A stretch of DNA of 64,000 nucleotides from Elusimicrobiota bacterium. GTDB taxonomy: Bacteria; Elusimicrobiota; Elusimicrobia; UBA1565; UBA9628. Below, piece after piece: positions 46,046 to 53,495 of this stretch; positions within the stretch are counted from its first letter, which is position 1; each line of letters opens with the position of its first letter. A program made the translations under genes and the position numbers. Under the pieces are notes generated by a model. That model had not been told where the DNA came from, did no database searches, and saw only the letters and a program-made list of their open reading frames with translations. The DNA is taken from positions 97,865-161,864 of the forward strand of contig JAHFCF010000004.1 in assembly GCA_023249645.1 (NCBI GenBank). Reading direction: 5' to 3'.

Positions 46046-47571
46046 TTGGGTGGCTGCAGACGCGACCTGAAGCGGCCAAACAGGTCGGCGATTCTCTTAT
46101 ACACGGGCAGGGTCGCGTCCAACAGCTTGGGGTACAAGATGAAAACCGAGCCTGCGACGGTCAGGACGGCGAGGTAGATGTGGCCCATCGTCAATAGGAA
46201 TGGACCGGCTTGGAAGAGGACGCGGGAGGCGGTGCTTGCCTGGGTGAGGAAGATCGAGTCCAGCCACAGCCAGGGCAGCAAAAGTACGTTGACCCACGCG
46301 CGCGCTGCCGCGGAGTCCTCCGCTGACTTCTGGTCGGCGGTCCAGCCTCGGAACGCACGCGTGACCACCCAGGAATAGAAGATCGTCTGCAGGATCAGCG
46401 TTAAGCCCTGGGTGACGCCGAATTTTTCCAGCTGCCACAGCGCGGTGTTGAGGTCGAGGCGGGAGGCTCTGATCGCCGAGAAATTGCCGAAGATGTTGTA
46501 ATTCAGGACAAAAGGGAGGCTGAGGAGTATCTGCTTGCTGAACAGCTCCTTGCCTCCTCGAGCGCGCAGGAGCCAATTGACCTGGAAGCGCTGGAAGATC
46601 GTGAGGAATAAAAGCAGTGCGGAATGCATTCCCAGGACGAGCCCCGCCTCGAGCCTCGGCATCGAGGAGAGCAGGTAAAGGGCATTCGGAAATTCCAGGA
46701 TCACGGTGGTCCCAGCGCCTACGCCGACCTCGGCGAACAGCGGGGCCTGGTAATCGCGCTGCTTGTTGGGGAGAAAGTAGACGATACGGTCGAGTGCGGC
46801 GCGCCGATAGCCCTTGGTCCAGGGGCGCGGGATGGAGAGGGGGAGAACGTGAAAGAGACTTCTCTCTAAGCCCGCCTCCGACAAAAGGCCGTGGAGGCGT
46901 TCTGTGAACTGACGTTCTGAGCCCATCTCAACGCCGGTGGCATACAGTCTTCGGCTGCTGAATCTCGGATTCTTCTGCTCGCGGGAGAGCAGGGCGGCAG
47001 CCGCACGCAGGTCCTTCTCGTCGTGGGAGCTCGCCAGTTTCCAGCCGTTTGAGTCATCGCGCGTCTTGCCATCGCTTGCCAGAAGATAGAGGCCGGGTTC
47101 CTGGATATGCCGCCGAAAAGGGATGGATTTGGAAGCATTGTCGAAAACGACATCGGGTTGTTCTGCCGCCTCGGCGGCGGACTGCGTGGTGGGCGGCGCG
47201 GATGCGGGCGCTGCTGCTGGAGTCGTCTTGGTTGGCAGATGTGCCGCAGGCGCCGGTGCTGCCGGCAGCTGTTCCGCTGGCTTTGCGGCCGGTTGAATTT
47301 GTTCTAAAGATTTTTCAGGGGGGAGCTTGAGTGTCGGTGAGGGTGCGGAGGGGGGCGTTTGGGAGGCCGCGTCTGGGGCATGAGGGGCGTTGGAAGGGAT
47401 GGCCGATCCGGTTAGGTGGGGGATGGGCGCTGCGGCTGTTGGCCGCGGCTCGCCTTCCGGGAAAGCCGGCCGCGGGACAATGTCGCCTGCCGCCAGGGCG
47501 GGAGATGCGCTGAGGAGCCAGGCTAGGGCAACGGCTAAAATCTTGACTCCTACCCGCGGGAAGAAGTTCAT
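46042..47571 (-). CDS. Exported/membrane protein with Pro-rich linker, unknown function
   Basis: A 509-residue protein. The signal peptide (VKILAVALAWLLSASPALA) is followed by a Pro/Ala-rich low-complexity region (about 25-140), a soluble domain with HIQEPGLYLLASDGKTRDDS and about six TM helices in the last 220 residues (for example AGLVLGMHSALLLFLTIF and HIYLAVLTVAGSVFILYP). I recognise no family. The ATG follows a TATACT -10 by 6 bases with no Shine-Dalgarno, downstream of array D. It is convergent with the deacetylase gene. Confidence 0.7.
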   Translation of the reverse strand: MNFFPRVGVKILAVALAWLLSASPALAAGDIVPRPAFPEGEPRPTAAAPIPHLTGSAIPSNAPHAPDAASQTPPSAPSPTLKLPPEKSLEQIQPAAKPAEQLPAAPAPAAHLPTKTTPAAAPASAPPTTQSAAEAAEQPDVVFDNASKSIPFRRHIQEPGLYLLASDGKTRDDSNGWKLASSHDEKDLRAAAALLSREQKNPRFSSRRLYATGVEMGSERQFTERLHGLLSEAGLERSLFHVLPLSIPRPWTKGYRRAALDRIVYFLPNKQRDYQAPLFAEVGVGAGTTVILEFPNALYLLSSMPRLEAGLVLGMHSALLLFLTIFQRFQVNWLLRARGGKELFSKQILLSLPFVLNYNIFGNFSAIRASRLDLNTALWQLEKFGVTQGLTLILQTIFYSWVVTRAFRGWTADQKSAEDSAAARAWVNVLLLPWLWLDSIFLTQASTASRVLFQAGPFLLTMGHIYLAVLTVAGSVFILYPKLLDATLPVYKRIADLFGRFRSRLQPPK

Positions 47572-47577
47572 GTCAGG

Positions 47578-47667
47578 AGTATAGATTTATGTTCAAAAGG
47601 CCGTTATGAGCCGACAGGCCCAGAAAAGCGGGGTCTTAAGACCTAGACCGATCTGGGCCTTTCGGTC
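47578..47667 (-). promoter_or_regulatory. Array D: three phased sites plus -10 TATACT, minus strand
   Basis: On the minus strand the sites are GACCGAAAGGCC (47667-47656), GGTCTTAAGACC (47643-47632, identical to site 1 of array A) and a weak GCCTGTCGGCTC (47619-47608), each 24 bp apart. TATACT (47583-47578) starts 36 bp after site 3, and the ATG is 6 bases downstream. Confidence 0.7.
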
Positions 47668-47711
47668 TTGATCGGTCCTATGCTGCCGGAGCAGTGAGAA
47701 CAGAGAAATCT

Positions 47712-47728
47712 TGCCGGCGGAGGGAGTC
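47712..47728. repeat. att-like direct repeat of the tRNA-Leu 3' end
   Basis: TGCCGGCGGAGGGAGTC is identical to 48747-48763, which is the discriminator, 3' acceptor arm and 3' half of the T-arm of tRNA-Leu(CAA), in the same orientation. The two copies bracket about 1 kb containing hicBA. This is the usual footprint of tRNA-targeted integration. The surrounding 47572-47885 holds array D, this repeat and AT-rich sequence with no gene. Confidence 0.75.
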
Positions 47729-47885
47729 ACCGACGAACACTCTCAGCCTCGTCGGAGATCTTACGAAAATTTTGTTTATCGTCGTAAGACTGACAAATTT
47801 CAGCATAAGCTGACATGTCTAAGGAATGCTCGCACTGGAACAAAGACCGGAACAAGAAAGTGAGTTATAATTTTTGGGATAGCGT

Positions 47886-48119
47886 TTAAATCTGGCTCAT
47901 AACTTCAAAATACTTTTCCATCGAAATGCCGGCTGTTAGAAGGTTGCTTTTAATAAGTGACTTCGGAACCTCATTGTAGTCTGGAATTATGATTGGACGA
48001 CAATGCCCGGCCTTGCGAAGAGCAATGTGGTCACCTGGCCCGCGCTTGGATCTTGTCCAACCCATCCTCTCGAAGAATTTAATTAGTTTGGCTGGTCTAA
48101 CTGGAACTAGGCGGGGCAC
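47886..48119 (-). CDS. hicA: HicA-family toxin (mRNA interferase)
   Basis: A 77-residue dsRBD-like protein with the family pattern LIKFFERMGWTRSKRGPGDH, then IIIPDYNEVPKSLIKSNLLTAGIS. The catalytic His lies in GDH. HicA cleaves mRNA independently of ribosomes. The start is a GTG directly adjoining the hicB stop. Base composition is AT-richer than in neighbours, consistent with acquisition. Confidence 0.85.
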   Translation of the reverse strand: MPRLVPVRPAKLIKFFERMGWTRSKRGPGDHIALRKAGHCRPIIIPDYNEVPKSLIKSNLLTAGISMEKYFEVMSQI

Positions 48120-48455
48120 TTAAGCCGCCATTGGTACTGCAACGTTCATACTGCGGCGGGCTATTAAGTGAGTGGGAATACTTCTCTGTACTTGTTCCGG
48201 TTGTTGGTTCTGTCGCGGAACCGAAAATTTATTATTCTCAGCCGCACGCCAACCAAGTTCTTTGAGAGCTTTATCCAACGTGCCCATTTCTACAAGCTCT
48301 GAGAAAAAAAGTTTTATTGCATATCCCAAACGTCTCACTGCCTCGGATTGTGTTCGACCACACGATCCAAGATTGAGCGCGGGGGTATATGCCACAATCA
48401 TCCCATCTTCCTTCGCCAATAAGATAGGCAGTGTCGTTTTATATGTTAGAACCAT
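48120..48455 (-). CDS. hicB: HicB-family antitoxin
   Basis: A 111-residue protein whose first 60 residues match the partial RNase-H fold of HicB (GMIVAYTPALNLGSCGRTQSEAVRRLGYAI). The C-terminus has no obvious ribbon-helix-helix, so autoregulation may be weak or by another fold. It lies immediately upstream of hicA, antitoxin first. Confidence 0.82.
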   Translation of the reverse strand: MVLTYKTTLPILLAKEDGMIVAYTPALNLGSCGRTQSEAVRRLGYAIKLFFSELVEMGTLDKALKELGWRAAENNKFSVPRQNQQPEQVQRSIPTHLIARRSMNVAVPMAA

Positions 48456-48625
48456 AGCTGATTGCCTGAGGATGAGTCTACGCTAGTAGTATAACAGAAG
48501 TTGTGACTTTTTGCCATATCTAAAGTGTAAAAATTTTTCTCACCCCTTGATAAGCTGGGCTTCCAAAGGGAGCCAGTGACGAGGACAAGGCCACCGGTGA
48601 ATGCGGGCGTAGAGATTATTATTCA

Positions 48626-48648
48626 TGGGTTCGACTCCCTGCTCGGCA
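48626..48648. repeat. Inverted tRNA-Leu 3'-end fragment
   Basis: Read on the minus strand this begins TGCCGAGCAGGGAGTCGAAC and matches tRNA-Leu(CAA) 3' sequence at 20 of 23 positions, but in inverted orientation relative to the tRNA and to 47712. The adjoining 48456-48743 has no gene that I can support. Confidence 0.6.
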
Positions 48649-48743
48649 TTTTCTCTCGTCGAGAAACAGGTGGTTCCCATCGGAACAAACAGTAGACATG
48701 TTGAAAAAATAATGCATATAAAATAACGATAAATTAATAAAAC

Positions 48744-48831
48744 TGGTGCCGGCGGAGGGAGTCGAACCCACACGAGGCTGAGCCTCGAGCGATTTTGAGT
48801 CGCTTGCGTCTGCCAGTTCCGCCACGCCGGC
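48744..48831 (-). tRNA. tRNA-Leu (anticodon CAA)
   Basis: Class II tRNA with acceptor GCCGGCG/CGCCGGC (48825-48831 and 48748-48754), discriminator A and encoded CCA (48744-48746). The loop CTCAAAA gives CAA (plus-strand 48795-48797). A long variable arm and T-loop GGTTCGACT are present. Its 3' end is the likely integration site of the neighbouring hicBA segment. Confidence 0.96.
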
Positions 48832-48884
48832 GTCCTTACAATTTCAGCATTTTTTGAGGCAGGGTGGGAACTTGAAACAGGCGA

Positions 48885-49916
48885 TCAATTCTTCTTGTTT
48901 CCCAGGGGAGTGAGTTCGATAAAGCGTTTCTGCTTGGCATCGTAGCGCGCACGGAAGCGTTCCGTCTCCGATTTGCCGCAAAAATCCCCGTGCGGCTCTA
49001 TGCATCGGCCATAGGAGAGCAGATATTCCGATTCGGTCATCCGGCGCATGGTCAGGGAGTCTTCAGGTCCGGCGAAGCTTCCCAAGGGCTCCTCTCTGCA
49101 CTGCGCTTTCTGGACGTTGGCGCACGAATTGAGCCTCGCGGCGACCTTTTCCGGCCTGTCAAGGACAGGAACTTGGAAGTCGACATAGCCGAGTTGGACG
49201 TTCAGTTTGGCGTTCATTTCACCGGCCAGGCTATTCAAACAGCTGAATGCCGTAGACGCGGAGACCCGGTCGCGGTGAGTGGTTTGCATGGATCGCTGGC
49301 GTTCCTCGTACCAATTGCCCCACGAACGCACCGTGTCCCAGTCGAGATCAGCCACGCAGGTCACGCGCGTAGGGTCAGTCACGGTAAAGCAATCTGCTTT
49401 CTCGACATGGCCGCATCGCTTGAGCCGCGCGGTGACGGTTTCCGGTTTGCCGGAAAAATTTAGGTGGAAACCGATGCTGTGCGATTGCGGATCATAAAAT
49501 TTGGCGTTCATTTCCTCGGCGAATTTGTTGAAGCACTCGAGCGCCGGGGCGCCGAACCTCGAGTAGGCCGGCTCACGAGTGTGCGTGCGCAGAGAATCCC
49601 GCGAGGTCTTGTCGACATCGAATAAGCATGAGATGATCGTAGGGCGTGCCGCGACCTTGGCCAAAGAGGGGAAGCGTTCGCCGATCTGGCGCAGGAGAAG
49701 CTCGACGCTCGCCGTGTCGCTTAATCCCGCTTCGGTCGCGAGGACCGAGGCTCTTGAGTTCCCAAACGTCGTCGCCGGTGTCGTAGCCGTTGTCATGGCG
49801 ATGGTCGGATTGCCATTGTCGGCCTCGCCCAGCTGCTTCAGATCGACGAATTGGGCGAGTGAGGGCTGCGACGCGCCGAGCGCGAGAAGTGCCGCAGCCA
49901 AGAAAGATTTCTGCAT
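48885..49916 (-). CDS. Exported Cys-rich protein with an internal duplication, unknown function
   Basis: About 343 residues from ATG 49916 (ATG 49925 possible). The signal peptide is KSFLAAALLALGASQPSLA. Two related units of about 115 residues follow, each containing C-(F/L)-N-x-(F/L)-A-x-EMNAK, a G-(F/Y)-x-(D/L)-F strand and a final RL-x-x-C-x-x-V-x-K-A-x-C. Paired cysteines suggest periplasmic or extracellular disulfides. A TATGAT ends 4 bases before the ATG, so the transcript may be leaderless, but no GGNC-N4-GNCC array is present here. Confidence 0.7.
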   Translation of the reverse strand: MQKSFLAAALLALGASQPSLAQFVDLKQLGEADNGNPTIAMTTATTPATTFGNSRASVLATEAGLSDTASVELLLRQIGERFPSLAKVAARPTIISCLFDVDKTSRDSLRTHTREPAYSRFGAPALECFNKFAEEMNAKFYDPQSHSIGFHLNFSGKPETVTARLKRCGHVEKADCFTVTDPTRVTCVADLDWDTVRSWGNWYEERQRSMQTTHRDRVSASTAFSCLNSLAGEMNAKLNVQLGYVDFQVPVLDRPEKVAARLNSCANVQKAQCREEPLGSFAGPEDSLTMRRMTESEYLLSYGRCIEPHGDFCGKSETERFRARYDAKQKRFIELTPLGNKKN

Positions 49917-49961
49917 TTTTATCATACGATGAGTGATTGAATATAATATAAAATCCCTGCT

Positions 49962-50672
49962 ATGGCCGACGCCCCCCTGCTGCGCTACAAGATCCTTATC
50001 GTAGATGATGAGGAGGACTTCCGTCACATGTTGAGGGTCTTCTTCCAACAGGCAGGCCACGCGGTGATCGAGGCGGCCTCGGGGCGGGAGGCGCTTCTCG
50101 CCGCGGTGGATTCCCAGCCGGACATCATCGTCTGCGACGTGCAGATGCCCGGCATGGACGGTTTCGATCTCTGCCGCCGGCTGCGCAAGGACCATCGCAC
50201 GGCGACGGTCCCCATCGTGCTCATGTCCGGAACGAGCAAAGAACAGCAGGATCAGCTCGACGGCTTTGCCCAGGGCGCGGACGACTACGTGCTCAAGCCG
50301 TTCGAACCGATCCTTCTTCTGGCGAAGATCGAGGCGGTCTTACGCCGCTACGCCACGGCGCGCGAGCTCGGAGAGGTCCTTAAAACGAGCGGCGTGGTCC
50401 TCAACGTGCAGTCGCGCACCGTCGCCTGCGGCGGACACGAGGTCAACCTCACGCGCAAGGAATTTGACCTCTTGACCCTCCTGCTGCGCAAGCGCGGCCG
50501 CGTCCTCTCGTCACAATTTTTGCTCGAGTCGGTCTGGGGTTACGACCTCGCCGAATACAACGATCCGCATACCGTCACGGTCCACCTCTCCTCCCTGCGC
50601 CAGAAGCTGGGCCCGCGTCTGGGCCATCGGATCGTCACGGTGCCGGGCAGCGGCTATCGTTTCGAAGACTGA
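49962..50672 (+). CDS. OmpR/PhoB-family response regulator
   Basis: A 236-residue protein. The receiver domain has the acidic pair DDEED near residue 11, phospho-acceptor Asp59 (IIVCDVQMPGMDG), Thr/Ser in LMSGTS and Lys in LKPFEP. A winged-helix C-terminal domain follows (LTRKEFDLLTLLLRKRG, DPHTVTVHLSSLRQKLG, VPGSGYRF). TATAAT at 49942-49947 gives a leader of only about 9 bases. It is divergent from the Cys-rich protein gene and heads a block containing a receiver-PilB fusion and a histidine kinase. Confidence 0.95.
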   Translation: MADAPLLRYKILIVDDEEDFRHMLRVFFQQAGHAVIEAASGREALLAAVDSQPDIIVCDVQMPGMDGFDLCRRLRKDHRTATVPIVLMSGTSKEQQDQLDGFAQGADDYVLKPFEPILLLAKIEAVLRRYATARELGEVLKTSGVVLNVQSRTVACGGHEVNLTRKEFDLLTLLLRKRGRVLSSQFLLESVWGYDLAEYNDPHTVTVHLSSLRQKLGPRLGHRIVTVPGSGYRFED

Positions 50673-50749
50673 GCCGCGCGCGGCCTGAAGATTTGATTTT
50701 TTCTTGACCGCCCCCTGCTATGATGGGAGTGCTGGAAGTTGGGGGGCTT

Positions 50750-52765
50750 ATGGACCAAGACGCTGTCGAAGAGCTGAGCGCAAGCCTGGAGGCTATGCTC
50801 CAAGGGAGAGCACAGGCGGCTCCTCAAGCCTCTGAGGTCCAGCCCTTTTATGCGGCGGCTTCCTCGACCACGCCGATCCCGGTTCCAACTCCAACTCCGG
50901 CTCCTGCGCCTCAGGTGGTTCTCCCTCCCGAGACATCGCGGTTCGTCGATAACCGCACTGGCCACACGTCGCGCACCATCCTGATCGTCGATGACAATAA
51001 GGATTATCGGTCTTTGCTGAAGACCGCCCTCTCTGGCCGTTGCTACCAGGTCATGGAGGCCGGCGACGGGGCCAGCGCCCTGCAGCTTCTCCTGCGCCGG
51101 CAGCCGGATTTGGTCATCCTGGACTTCAATATGCCTAAGATGAACGGCTACGAGCTCCTTCAGGAGATCCGCAGCCGCGCGGAATTGCGCCGCATCCCCG
51201 TTATCATGTTCACCGGCGCGCCCAATCGGCAGCATCTGAAAAGCCTGCATATGGACATCGCTGATTTTCTGGAAAAGCCCGTCACCAATGTCCGGCTTTT
51301 GGCGAGCATCGAGCGTGTGCTTGCGTCCGCGCCGCCGGTGATCGCCGCGGGGACGCCGGACATGCCGCCGCCAGCCGCCGTCTTGCCGTCGGAGGGTCCT
51401 ACGGCGCAGTCTCGAGAAGCCCCCCAGCCCGCGGTGGAACAGCCACCGCTCGAGACTGCGCCCCCTCCGGCGGTCGCTGAGCCGGAGGAGATGCTCGGAG
51501 AAGAGGGTCCGGAGGATTTCTCAGAGGAAGGCGATATCGCCGTTGAAAGCGTGGAGGATAAGAAGGACGAGGAAGTCCATGGCTTAGAAGAGCTGGCCCG
51601 TGACTCACCCCTGATCAACAGGGTCAACCACATCCTCATGCGCGCCGTGGGGATGCGCGCCTCGGACATCCATATCGAGCCGGGAGAGAACCGGGTCATG
51701 GTGCGGGTGCGCATCGACGGCGCTTTGAGGCAGCTCTGCACGCTGCCCATCGCCATCCATCCGCGCTTGACCGCCCGCATCAAAATCATGGCGAACCTCT
51801 CCATCACGGAGAGGCGTCTGCCGCAGGACGGGCAGTTCCGCGCCCAGATCCGGGGCAGAAAGGTCGAATTCCGCGTCAGCACCCTGCCCTGCACCCGGGG
51901 AGAGAAGATCGCCCTGCGCATCCTCGGCCAGAGCCAGCTCAAGGGGGATCTGACCACTCTGGGGCTCACCTCCCGGGACCTCGTCTGCGTGGAGAAGGCC
52001 CTGCATGCGCCGCATGGCCTCATCCTCCTGACGGGCCCCACGGGCAGCGGCAAGACCACCACGCTCTACACCATGATCAGCAAGATCAATCGCCCGGACG
52101 TCAACATCATGACCGCCGAGGATCCCGTCGAATACGAGGTCGCCAACATCTCCCAGGTCCATATCCGCCCCGCCATCGGACTGACCTTCGAGTCCACCCT
52201 GCGCGCCTTCCTGCGCCAGGATCCCGACATCATGCTCATCGGAGAGATCCGGGACCTGGAGACCGCGGAGATCGCGGTCAAGGCCTCCATCACCGGGCAC
52301 CTGGTGTTCTCGACTCTGCACACCAACAGCGCGCCGGCCACGGTCGTGCGTCTCACCCACATGGGCTTGGCGCCCTATCTGGTGGCGGCCAGCGTGCGCC
52401 TGGTGATCGCCCAGCGCCTCGTGCGCAAGCTCTGCCCGGCCTGCAAGGTGAAGGATTCTATTTCCGATCAAGACAAGAAATTCCTCAGCGATGAGGAATT
52501 CGGCATGCTGAAGACCGTTTACCGCGGCGCGGGCTGCCCGGCCTGCCATCAGACGGGCTACATGGGACGCAAGCCTGTTTTCGAGGTCATGCCCGTGGAG
52601 AGCCCGGCTCTGCGCCAGCTCATCATCTCGGAGAACAGGGCGGATATGCTCCATGAGTTGGTGCTTCAGGAGGGGATGACTCCCCTGCGCCAGGCCGCTC
52701 TGAGCGCCGTGGCTTCAGGAGAGACGTCGATGGAAGAGGCTTTGAAGATCATCTTGGGAGGATGA
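50750..52765 (+). CDS. Receiver domain fused to a PilB/GspE-type secretion ATPase
   Basis: 671 residues from ATG 50750 (ATG 50720 overlaps an extended -10 TGCTATGAT and is less likely). A Pro-rich linker is followed by a receiver domain (about 70-190) with Asp125 in LVILDFNMPKMNG, Lys in FLEKPV and Thr in MFTGAP. A Pro/Glu-rich linker and the PilB ATPase follow: RRLPQDGQFRAQI, Walker A GPTGSGKT (429-436), DPDIMLIGEIRDLETAE, HLVFSTLHTN and zinc cysteines CPAC...CPAC. The MshEN domain of ordinary PilB is absent, so phosphorylation probably replaces c-di-GMP as input. That is inference. Confidence 0.92.
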   Translation: MDQDAVEELSASLEAMLQGRAQAAPQASEVQPFYAAASSTTPIPVPTPTPAPAPQVVLPPETSRFVDNRTGHTSRTILIVDDNKDYRSLLKTALSGRCYQVMEAGDGASALQLLLRRQPDLVILDFNMPKMNGYELLQEIRSRAELRRIPVIMFTGAPNRQHLKSLHMDIADFLEKPVTNVRLLASIERVLASAPPVIAAGTPDMPPPAAVLPSEGPTAQSREAPQPAVEQPPLETAPPPAVAEPEEMLGEEGPEDFSEEGDIAVESVEDKKDEEVHGLEELARDSPLINRVNHILMRAVGMRASDIHIEPGENRVMVRVRIDGALRQLCTLPIAIHPRLTARIKIMANLSITERRLPQDGQFRAQIRGRKVEFRVSTLPCTRGEKIALRILGQSQLKGDLTTLGLTSRDLVCVEKALHAPHGLILLTGPTGSGKTTTLYTMISKINRPDVNIMTAEDPVEYEVANISQVHIRPAIGLTFESTLRAFLRQDPDIMLIGEIRDLETAEIAVKASITGHLVFSTLHTNSAPATVVRLTHMGLAPYLVAASVRLVIAQRLVRKLCPACKVKDSISDQDKKFLSDEEFGMLKTVYRGAGCPACHQTGYMGRKPVFEVMPVESPALRQLIISENRADMLHELVLQEGMTPLRQAALSAVASGETSMEEALKIILGG

Positions 52766-52766
52766 C

Positions 52767-53495
52767 ATGTTTCCGAGCGTCGCAGAAACCAATGAGGCCG
52801 CGGTGGAGAGCCTCTCCAGTCAGGGGCGCAAGCAGGCCCGGCGCTTCACCATCGCCGGCTATCAGGAGGCCGTGGCGCTCTACCTCGAAGCCCGGGAGGT
52901 CGAGGCGGACTGGGCGCAGATCACGGCGGCTCTCAGCGAGACCTATGCCTTCTGGGGATTTAGGCGCGAGATCCTGGGACAGGAGTGCGCCAGCTATTAC
53001 GAACTGGCTTTTGAGGAGGCCGAGCGCGCGCTAGCCGCGGCGCCGCACCTGGGGGAGGCCCATCGCGCCATGGCCAAGGCGCTCCAGCATGGCGAGCGGG
53101 CCGATCATGAGCGCCGATCGGCTGAAAGTCTGGAGGCCATGAAGATCAACCCCTATGACGCGGAGAGCTGCCATGAATATTGGGGGGCTTGCGGCTCGCA
53201 GCCGAGCGACCCCGCCATCTTCAAGGCCATGGCCCTGGATCCCGCGTTCTTCGCCGCGCCCAACGATCTGGGAACGGCCCTCTACGCGGCCGGACGTCTG
53301 GCAGAGGCGAGTTTTTATTTCGAGAAAGCGCTGAAGATCATCCCGAAGCATCCCGTGGCGCTTTGCAACTGGGCCGTGTTGCTTTCGGAAAGCGGCCAGA
53401 AGGAACAGGCCCAGACGCTTCTGTCCACCGAGGCGGATCCCAACGACCCGCTGGTCGTGCAGACCTCGCGCTGGCTCTTTGGAGGTGCGCCATGA
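52767..53495 (+). CDS. TPR-type tetratricopeptide protein
   Basis: A 242-residue all-helical protein, probably cytoplasmic. TPR-like helix pairs are clearest at AFEEAERALAAAPHLGEAHRAMAKAL and at residues about 165-215 (FAAPNDLGTALYAAGRLAEA then SFYFEKALKIIPKHP). It begins 1 bp after the receiver-PilB gene and ends in an ATGA overlap with the histidine kinase. It probably serves as an adaptor between the kinase and ATPase modules. Confidence 0.85.
   Translation: MFPSVAETNEAAVESLSSQGRKQARRFTIAGYQEAVALYLEAREVEADWAQITAALSETYAFWGFRREILGQECASYYELAFEEAERALAAAPHLGEAHRAMAKALQHGERADHERRSAESLEAMKINPYDAESCHEYWGACGSQPSDPAIFKAMALDPAFFAAPNDLGTALYAAGRLAEASFYFEKALKIIPKHPVALCNWAVLLSESGQKEQAQTLLSTEADPNDPLVVQTSRWLFGGAP

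Noticed and set aside
47796..48850. AATTTCAGCAT direct repeat (47796-47806 and 48840-48850) as island boundary
   Set aside because: Only 11 bp in AT-rich sequence; the 17-bp tRNA copy is a far better boundary.
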